Positions 33,085 to 40,382 of a DNA stretch of 40,382 bases are shown piece by piece. The position numbers and the translations under genes are program-made. Position 1 is the first letter of the stretch; each line of letters begins with the position of its first letter. The stretch is from assembly GCA_030674155.1 (NCBI GenBank), contig CM060329.1, positions 16,373,475-16,413,856 of the forward strand, written 5' to 3'. Source of the DNA: Stramonita haemastoma. Taxonomy: Eukaryota > Mollusca > Gastropoda > Neogastropoda > Muricidae. The notes under the pieces are model-generated. The model made no database searches, was not told where the DNA came from, and worked only from the letters and a program-made list of their open reading frames with translations.

Positions 33085-33400
33085 GTGAAGGTCAAAACAA
33101 GACACACCTGAAATGCAGCGGCACAGAAACGCTGACGCATGTCCCAGAATCAAAACAAAACAAAAACCCTTCACAAAACCCAAATGCCAAACGGCAATAC
33201 CTTTTAATTGCTCGTTTGCATATAGGGAAGCTTCCGTTGACGTATTTGTGAAGGCAATGAAGGCAGTTTCTTATCATGCGCTTTATCACAGAATGTCTTT
33301 TTTTTTAAATGGAGAGATGAACTTTAGTTTTTTCCATATGCTCTATTTTCTAAAGCATTCTGCGATGAAGACTGCATAATTGTGCACTTAAATATTGTTT
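33085..33400 (+). repeat. Octamer-bearing repeat, copy OR1
   Basis: 'cccagaatcaaaacaaaac', 'cccttcacaaaacccaaatg', 'ttaattgctcgtttgcatat' (octamer with one change, 33214-33221), 'gaaggca' and 'ggcagtttctt' match OR3 and OR4. A CA array lies upstream. Confidence 0.72.
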
Positions 33401-33439
33401 TTTATCTTAAAAATGAGATGATTAAAGCCACCAAACATG

Positions 33440-33600
33440 TAGCCCTTTAGAAAGTGCATATGACAAACTACGATTTCCTGTAATTGCTGATTTGCATATC
33501 AAAATGACGTCAGTGACACATTTTTGAAGGCAAACAGGGAAGCTTCTGGCTATGATATTCAAGAGGTGATTAAACTGAGGATAGGGGAAAAAATTAAAAA
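33440..33600 (+). repeat. Octamer-bearing repeat, copy OR2
   Basis: Contains 'taattgctgatttgcatatc' at 33481-33500, identical over 20 bases to OR3, with an exact octamer (33490-33497). A full CRE palindrome TGACGTCA follows eight bases later (33505-33512). 'gaaggcaaacagg' and 'gaggtgattaaactgagg' follow. It lies close behind OR1 in the same orientation. Confidence 0.75.
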
Positions 33601-33754
33601 GCATTACTACATCTTAAAATTTACCACCACGTTGCAAAACTTGCGTTTTCCCCTTGCATTTATTTCCTTTTTTCTCGAAGTCAACCATGTGTTTGATAAT
33701 TGTCTCTGTTATGTATGTCTAGTAAAAACACAAAACTATAAATACATGCAAGTA

Positions 33755-33905
33755 TGCATTCGGATGAAACTATAAACCAAGCCCCGTGTGCAAACACATG
33801 CAGAACATTCTGTGCACACGGTAAAAACCTGTTCCGCCTTTTGCAAGAGAAGGCCATTGTGTGCTGGTAGGAGCGATAATAACAAAATAATACATATCCA
33901 GCATG
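33755..33905 (+). mobile_element. SINE-A, 5'-truncated
   Basis: Begins within the central domain ('cattcggatgaaactataaa') and continues 'ccccgtgtgcaaacacatgc' and 'aggccattgtgtgctggtag'. The tRNA-like head is missing. Confidence 0.8.
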
Positions 33906-33954
33906 CACAAATGCGTTGTGTTTAGCCACCTTCACTAAGGAAAAATCATGGGGT

Positions 33955-34190
33955 TGGAATCCCAGAGCGGCTGGGGGTTGCATATGGCAACGTTCTGGCG
34001 GCTCTTGCGATGGTACTGGAACCATTCGTATCGGCGATTGCCTTTCTAATGGACAATTTCAGTGACATGGAGAAGGGGGAAGGTGTCTGCTGCATGGGTA
34101 ACAGCCTGCCCTCAATACGTACTTAAGCTTTGCGCTCTAGAGCCTAGAGCGCAACTCCATAGTCTTCCGAGACTGACGGATGCCTACCAC
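33955..34190 (+). repeat. Repeat E, longer copy
   Basis: 'gggttgcatatggcaacgtt', 'ctgctgcatgggtaacagcc' and 'agcgcaactccatagtcttc' make up a unit shared with 31165-31270. It contains a perfect palindrome GCGCTCTAG/CTAGAGCGC with a 3-base loop at 34132-34152. Probably a retroposed repeat; family unknown to me. Confidence 0.65.
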
Positions 34191-34443
34191 AATCTAGATG
34201 TATTTTGAGCTACAGTAATAATAACTACTACCAGTCATGTACCTAACCATTTACTGTGTTTTCTGTAGACAGAAAAAAAGAAGCCAAATGGATTAAGACT
34301 GACGGAACCTGTTGACCTGTTCTCAGGTCAAAGACTGAACACAGGTAACAAACAATGAAAATAAACAGGAGCTTTGATCTGTCCTCTGGCGGCCTGATTT
34401 CTTTGCTACCAGACATAACCACACTACATTTGTCGCTGATCTT

Positions 34444-35368
34444 ATGGGCGGCATAGCCAAGGGGCTAGCCAAAGACCTCTTCCTCGAAAACATCATGACA
34501 GAGACACTGCAAAACCACCACACTTCCATCTCCATTGGTGGAAGACCCCTTTGCAACCTCAGATTTGCAGATGACATTGACCTCATGGGCAGCAGCAAAC
34601 AAGAACTGCAAATCCTCACAGACAATTTAACAGATCGAGCGAGCGCATACGGCATGGAGGTCAGTACAGAGAAATCAAAGATCATGGTCAACAGCGCGAG
34701 TAATGACATCACGGAAATAAAGATGAATGGAGAAACACTAGAAGAGGTGAGCCAATTCAAATACTTAGGCTCCATCCTAACAAAAGATGGCACATCAAAC
34801 AATGAAGTGAAAGCTCGCATTGCAACAGCAACATCTGCTCTAGTCAGACTCGAGAAGATCATCAGAAGCAACAACATCAGCTTCTGCACCAAATACCACC
34901 TTTACAAATCCCTCGTGATATCTATCCTCCTATATGGCTGTGAATCATGGACTCTGACAGCAGAGTTAGAGAGGAGAATCCAAGCATTCGAGAACAAGTG
35001 CCACAGAAGACTCCTCAAAATATCATACAAAGAACACAAGACCAATAACTATGTGAAAGAAGAAATCAAAAAGCGTGTGGGCCCCCAAGAGCCTTTGCTC
35101 TCCACCATAAAGAGGAGAAAGCTGATGTGGTTTGGTCACACCACAAGACACAACACCCTAGCAAAAACCATCCTGCAAGGAACAGTCGAGGGCAAGAGAA
35201 GAAGAGGCCGCCAAAAGAAATCATGGGTTGACAACATCAAAGACTGGACCGCCCAACCCCTGCAAACACCTCCTACTAGCCACACAGGATCGTGAAGCAT
35301 GGAAAAAGATCTCTGTTGCGTCTTCTCTCATGTCCCCCCTACGTCCTTTGGGACATGGGACTGAGTGA
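34444..35368 (+). CDS. RTE-like LINE reverse transcriptase, C-terminal half (5'-truncated)
   Basis: An open frame runs 34444-35295 (283 codons). It contains LFLENIMTETLQ, motif C LRFADDIDLMG (FADD at 34564-34575), AYGMEVSTEKSKIMVN (motif D), FKYLGSILTKDGTSNNEVKA, LLYGCESWTLTAELERRIQA, FENKCHRRLLKISYKEH, KRRKLMWFGHTTRHNTLAK and TILQGTVEGKRRRGRQKK. A one-base shift near 35250 moves the true end (LLLATQDREAWKKISVASSL, then MSPLRPLGHGTE) to another frame, stopping at 35366-35368. The RT is cut between motifs B and C, so A and B are missing. A (TGAG)n tail follows at 35362-35378. This looks like the youngest of four RTE pieces here. Confidence 0.9.
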
Positions 35369-35377
35369 GTGAGTGAG

Positions 35378-35625
35378 AGCCAAGGGGCTACAGCAATGAG
35401 CTCAAGATGCTGACGGCCTGGGTCCAAACCACCAGCAAGGCACTCCTTCTGGGATAGTTTATCCATAGAGAAAATAATTATCAGCACTACCCCACCTTCC
35501 CCATGGTTATTTGGATGAATTTGTTAACCAAGGTTTGGTTCCAAACGGACTCAGAACATCATGCACACATAAGTAAAATCCCTTCTGCCTTCCGGGGAAA
35601 AGTCAGCATTTGCGTGTCCATAGGC
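35378..35625 (+). mobile_element. Decayed SINE-A
   Basis: 'aggggctacagcaatgagct' and 'tgacggcctgggtccaaacc' recall the tRNA-like head. 'ttatttggatgaatttgtta' and 'cagaacatcatgcacacata' recall the central domain. All are diverged. It begins directly after the RTE tail. Confidence 0.5.
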
Positions 35626-36060
35626 ACACATTACAAATTAGAAAAAAAATGCACACTTGTGTTGTTTGTAGATATTATTCCCGGATTGAATACGGCTTCC
35701 TTAGTGGTTAGCAAAACTGGTCTCATGTACAAAAGTCTGATCATATCATTAATTTTGGAGGCTTTGTAAAGGAATAAATAGATTTCCTTATTCATATCTA
35801 CATTCTGAAGACAAAAAATGATATGTTTACCCCGGGTGTTGAATAGCAACGAGGGTAAGTGACTTTCAGAGTCCATAACAGACACTGGAAAACAGACGTT
35901 CAAATTAAAGATTTTCTCAAGTTGCCGGACTGTCTGTGTTGACCTGAGGTCAGCTGTCAAACTTGTTCTCGATCGGAGAAAGGCTTCCTTGACATAGCGG
36001 CTTTCTGGTTACACATTTTCTTTGAGAAAAAGCTGGAATTAGGGAGCGGGGGCGAGGGAG
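35626..36060. other. Unassigned sequence
   Basis: No recognised coding or repeat content. Confidence 0.4.
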
Positions 36061-36066
36061 GGTGAT

Positions 36067-36088
36067 CACACACACACACACGCGTGCG

Positions 36089-36132
<44 letters not shown>

Positions 36133-36242
36133 CACGAGCACACGCACGCACACACACAAGCACCAGCACACGCACGCACGAAACACACACATACGCACAC
36201 ACGCGCACACAACACACGCACACACGCACACAAACACACACA

Positions 36243-36310
<68 letters not shown>

Positions 36311-36314
36311 ACAT
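36067..36314. repeat. (CA)n/CGCA array
   Basis: CA with CG-rich and CACGCACG interruptions, ending at 'catggggggg' just before a SINE. Confidence 0.98.
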
Positions 36315-36321
36315 GGGGGGG

Positions 36322-36668
36322 GGACGGAAAGCCTAGTGGTCAGAACATTGCACTGGCAATTTGACAACCCGGGTTTGAGTCCGGTCGAGAAGATTTTTCT
36401 CCTGGAGTTAACATCAGTGCTGACTCCACACTCTCCCCAAAAGTCCTTCGGATGAGACTTTAAACCGGGGCCCCGTGTGCGAACGCACGCAGAACAGCTT
36501 GCGCACACGTTAAATCCTGTTCCGCTTTTCGTAAGAGTAGGCCATCGTGTGCCGGTGGGAACAGATGACAATATTTACAAAACTGCATACACACGGGGAC
36601 CGGATGAAAAAAGCACACGATTGTTTATTCTGTTATCCTCGATATAAAAGAATTAATAAATAAAAAAT

Positions 36669-36672
<4 letters not shown>
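36322..36672 (+). mobile_element. SINE-A, full length, inside a CA array
   Basis: The head 'gacggaaagcctagtggtca' holds box A, and box B is 'ggtttgagtcc' (36372-36382, one change). The centre 'aagtccttcggatgagactt' (about 36440) leads to 'ggggccccgtgtgcgaacgc', 'ggccatcgtgtgccggtggg', 'aaaaaagcacacgattg' and 'gttatcctcgatataaaaga', ending in an AATAAAT tail. CA arrays lie on both sides. Confidence 0.9.

Positions 36673-36758
<86 letters not shown>
36673..36758. repeat. (CA)n microsatellite
   Basis: Pure CA run starting at the SINE tail. Confidence 0.98.
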
Positions 36759-36759
<1 letters not shown>

Positions 36760-37370
36760 CCTCTGGTGAAATTCTTACAGCAGACGTGACACAAACGCCT
36801 TTTAATCTGGATAAAGTTGGAAATGTACCGCCTACATAATTATAAACTGAATGTTTTGTAGTCGATCACTGCAAAACTTTTCCCCTTACCCAAAGGAAAC
36901 GAAAATGCTTATAATGTTTCTTATGAGTAACTGGGATTTTTTGTTGATAGTGTTACAAGAACAAATGTGCGCAAAGCTCTGTTTTAAGTTGGGAGACCAG
37001 TCCTCGAAAGATTGATCAATTATTGATTTAATCAAAGTAATGACACCTTACATCCATACATTGTCATTTTGTAAAGTGTTTTGATAAAACTGACTTCAAC
37101 CACAAAAAAAATTGCAGCATAACAAACCTGCACTCTCCATTAAAGGAACTAAGAAACATGTGAAGTCAGAATATGACTTCCAATGTGGCGACGTACTTGA
37201 GGAAACATTGTATGTGCAAACTTCTTATTCAGTGTGGACGTTCCATTTCACAGGGATTCCTAAACGTAATGAGTGAGTCTGTGCATGTGGTCTGGGAGAC
37301 TTGACTTAACGATGCTCTAACTCTAGCAGTGGTGTGATTAGTAAGAACATAAATGTCCTTCCGTCAATTT
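36759..37370. other. Unassigned sequence
   Basis: I recognise no motif, exon or repeat. Confidence 0.4.
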
Positions 37371-37620
37371 CGCACACACAACACGCGCGCGCGCGAGCGC
37401 GCACACACAAATGCACACAAACACACACATACATATACACACGCCCACACACATGTACACACACGCACACACACATACACAAACGAGCGCGCGCGCACGC
37501 ACGCTTACACACACAGAGATGCGCGCGTACGCGTGTGAGCACTCACAAACACACACAGACACACGAACACACACACACACACACACACGCACGCACACAC
37601 ACACACCACGCGCACGCACG

Positions 37621-37669
<49 letters not shown>
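37371..37669. repeat. Degenerate (CA)n/(CG)n array
   Basis: CA with several GCGCGC blocks (37384-37400, 37486-37500, 37520-37532). Confidence 0.96.
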
Positions 37670-37670
<1 letters not shown>

Positions 37671-37749
37671 GATCACATTTGCGGCAGACTATAGTTCGCC
37701 AGTTTTCTCTGCAGAGCCGCACACTGGAAAGAAAAGAGCTATAAAAGAA

Positions 37750-38010
37750 TTCATCTAACCGCAGTGACGGAACTACTGTCACGCACAATCCAGAATCAAA
37801 TTAAATTCAGTCTGTTGGAGATTGCCAAAGAAAAACACCAACAAAAACAGTTTTCGAAAAATTCAAATTCCCGAGGACGTTTTTTTCCCCTAATTGCTGA
37901 TTTGCATATCAACATTTCCGGTGATATATTTTTTAAAGCCAAAAGGACAGTTTCTTGAGTGTTTTACAAAAGGTGATTAAACTCGAGGCATGAACTTTAG
38001 AGTGGTTTTT
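37750..38010 (+). repeat. Octamer-bearing repeat, copy OR3
   Basis: 'atccagaatcaaattaaatt', then 'taattgctgatttgcatatc' (37891-37910, identical to OR2) with an exact octamer at 37900-37907, 'ggacagtttcttgagtg', and 'aggtgattaaactcgaggc'. It lies about 80 bp downstream of a CA array. Confidence 0.75.
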
Positions 38011-38245
38011 TGTTCAATATAAATTATTTTTTCTCGATGATTCTTTCTTGAAGACCAGTTTACAAATCATTGTTTACATTCATTGTCTAGTAATCGTTCA
38101 TGCCTGTAAATATGCAGTTATCTTTTTTATTACTGAATTCTGTTGTTGCGCTTTGGCTTGATTAATAGATTAATATCTTTGGAATGAACTGAAATATAGT
38201 CTGTCTCACTTAAGTCTTTTGAAAATTACTGCAATGTACTACTGT

Positions 38246-38612
38246 ACTACAGAGATGAGATGCTTTCGCAGACTCCTTGGCATCTCTTACAAAGACCACA
38301 TTACTAACGAGGAAGTGAGAATCAGAATCGGTCAAGCCATCGGGCCCTTTGAAGATCTCCTGACCAAAGTAAAAAAAAAACCGCAAACCGAAGTGGTATG
38401 GGCACGTCGCAAGATCAACAGGGCTTGCCAAGACGATTCTGCAGGGAACTGTGCAAGGCAGGCAGAGAAAGAGATGGGAGGACAATGTCTGAGAGTGGAC
38501 AGGCCTCAGGATGAGTGACACCCTAAGAAAGGTCGAGGACAGAGGGAAATGGAGAGAGCTGGTTGCGAGGTCTTCCGTGGCGCCCCTACGGTCTAAACAG
38601 ACTATGGGATAG
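38246..38612 (+). pseudogene. RTE-like LINE, 3' coding remnant
   Basis: TTEMRCFRRLLGISYKDHIT and NEEVRIRIGQAIGPFEDLLT are followed by a frameshift at a run of A (about 38370-38380). The frame then gives RKPKWYGHVARSTGLAKTIL, QGTVQGRQRKRWEDNV, a TGA (38490-38492), EWTGLRMSDTLRKVEDRGKW, RELVARSSVAPLRSKQTMG and a stop at 38610-38612. A short (GAA)n tail follows to 38627. This is the C-terminus of an RTE-type RT with one frameshift and one nonsense change; no catalytic motif is included. The minus-strand frame of 198 codons over it is a shadow. Confidence 0.88.
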
Positions 38613-38775
38613 AAGAAGAAGAAGAAGCAATGTACTTTAGATGAGAAAACTCCGTGCATGGCAATTTTTGAGTGCCTTGCTATATAGGCATCCATTCTAC
38701 AACATAATTTTTCCTCCAGAAGAGGAGGAAGGTGATAGGATGGGGAAGGGGAGAGATTGATGAGTGGGGGACAGA

Positions 38776-39115
<340 letters not shown>

Positions 39116-39192
<77 letters not shown>

Positions 39193-39212
39193 AGAGAGAG
39201 AGAGAGAGAGAG
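39116..39212. repeat. (GA)n microsatellite
   Basis: GA run with AGAAG and GGAG interruptions, ending at a SINE tail. Confidence 0.98.
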
Positions 39213-39540
39213 ATTTATTCTTTTATATGGAGGATAATGGAATAAGCACTCTTGTGTTTTTTTCATCCAGTCCCCGTGTGTAAGCAGTTTTGTAAATGTC
39301 ATCTGTTCCCACCGGCACACGATGGCCTACCCTTACGAAAAGCGGAACAGGCTTTAACGTGTGTGCAAGATGTTCTGCGTGCGTTCGCACACGGGGCCTC
39401 GGTTTAAAGTCTCATCCGAAGGACTTTTGGGGAGAGTGGAGTCGGCACTGATGTTAACTCCAGAAGAATATCTCCTCGACCGGACTCGAACCCGGGTAGT
39501 GAAATTGCCAGCGCAATGTTCTGACCACTAGGCTATCCGT
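39213..39540 (-). mobile_element. SINE-A, full length, minus strand, inside a GA array
   Basis: In minus orientation it starts 'gacggatagcctagtggtca' (box A TAGCCTAGTGG at 39525-39535). Box B is an exact GGTTCGAGTCC (39482-39492). The centre 'aagtccttcggatgagactt', 'gaggccccgtgtgcgaacgc', 'ggccatcgtgtgccggtggg', 'gcttattccattatcctcca' and tail 'aagaataaat' follow. Both promoter boxes are intact and the copy matches the family consensus closely, so it may be one of the younger insertions. Confidence 0.92.
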
Positions 39541-39688
<148 letters not shown>

Positions 39689-39689
39689 A

Positions 39690-40382
39690 CAGAGACAGAA
39701 GTCGGTGTATGGCTGCCTAAATGGCAAGGTACTTGAACACACTCATACACGCTTGTCCTCATTCAGTGTGCAGTTTCACTCCCACAGTGATTTCCATGTG
39801 TGATTAATGAGTCAGAGTGCGTATTATGGGTGACCCTCAGAGTTTAAAGCTGCGGAACACACAACAACAAATTGCAAAAAACCTGGTCAAAAGTCTCTCA
39901 TCAAAATTATGCATGGCCGGGTGAACAAATCACTCAGACAGAATTCTGCCTGATTACATCCCCCTGTGGAAAGTAAACAGTGCAAGTCTTCTGTATCTGT
40001 TCTTTACACCTTCTTACAAAAAATGGTAATAAAAATTAGTAAGAAGTGTAAGAGTAACTGTAACTTTGTAAGAAAGCCCTGGCAAATAGAAGAAGTATTA
40101 ACTGAAATTAAAATCTAAAGACAATAGCAAAAAAAAGCCAAGTTTTAGAAAACAAAGAAAGATGGCTACAAACATGACGAAAAAAAAAACCCAGACACTA
40201 CTTGCTGAAAACAAAACGAATATGCTTCCTTTAGGAAAGTAAGTACGGACGGATTTCATGCAGAGAAATCTGCAAAGACTATTGCAACCGTGTCCTCAGC
40301 TATGCAAGATCAGTTTTCATTTTGGGGGTTAGAAAGCAGAAAAACTGGGAATGATTAGAACGTTAAGTCCTTTTGAAGAATG
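39690..40382. other. Unassigned sequence
   Basis: No gene recognised. 'gatttcatgcagagaaatct' at about 40253-40272 matches the very end of SINE-B and may be a tail scrap. Confidence 0.45.

Noticed and set aside
34323..34892. 189-codon minus-strand open frame
   Set aside because: Antisense to the RTE RT frame, which has clear motifs on the plus strand.

Overview
The window looks like a gene-poor stretch of an animal nuclear genome, most likely a gastropod mollusc. I base this on dense CA/GT, GA/TC, TA and GACA microsatellites, several 5'-truncated non-LTR retrotransposons (LINEs), and tRNA-derived SINEs. One SINE consensus (head with 'ggtctagaggtaacg', centre with 'ggatgagacgataaacc', tail with 'gagcagcccgaatt') I recall as abundant in snail genomes; that is recollection, not a search. 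I find no host protein-coding gene, rRNA, true tRNA, CRISPR array or bacterial-style operon that I can support. Every convincing coding stretch belongs to a LINE, and the many other open frames are microsatellites read as protein.

Layout. 1-2640: frameshifted Jockey/CR1-like LINE on the minus strand (endonuclease, linker, reverse transcriptase), with a tandem-repeat leader at 2661-3383. 3385-6250: GT, TTG, a very long TTC/GAA tract, an RTE 3' remnant, a 100-N assembly gap inside GA, and a TC/TA compound array. 6250-10540: mostly unassigned sequence with SINE pieces, a TTGAC/ATCT array, a CA array and one hairpin repeat. 10540-13100: RTE 3' remnant, TCTG/TC array and two tRNA-like SINEs. 13100-15850: unassigned sequence, then the 3' end of a Jockey/CR1-like LINE with a GT-bearing 3' UTR, followed directly by a SINE. 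15850-21200: octamer-bearing repeats, SINEs, GT and TC arrays. 21285-21748: 30-bp minisatellite. 21750-25260: diverged repeat pair and several SINEs. 25574-28569: the best-preserved LINE (L2/CR1-like, minus strand, intact RT motifs, no endonuclease), with its 3' UTR and TTGAC tail. 28740-31440: decayed LINE between two CA arrays, flanked by a diverged direct repeat, then a 23-bp tandem array and a palindrome. 31730-35625: octamer repeats, SINE pieces and a good RTE 3' fragment. 36060-40382: SINEs inserted in CA and GA arrays, a further octamer repeat, a further RTE fragment and a duplicated GA block.

How the parts relate. The LINEs would supply reverse transcriptase for copying themselves and probably the SINEs. 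All recognisable LINE copies lack at least their 5' part or are frameshifted, as expected after target-primed reverse transcription and decay. LINE 3' tails (TTGAC, TTTGAC, GAA, TGAG, GTTT/GT) pass straight into microsatellites, so much of the simple-sequence content may derive from retroelement ends. The most unusual signal is a dispersed repeat of about 200 bp with six copies that all keep a POU-octamer-like core (ATTTGCAT); two copies share an identical 20-mer. No coherent new molecular system is evident.
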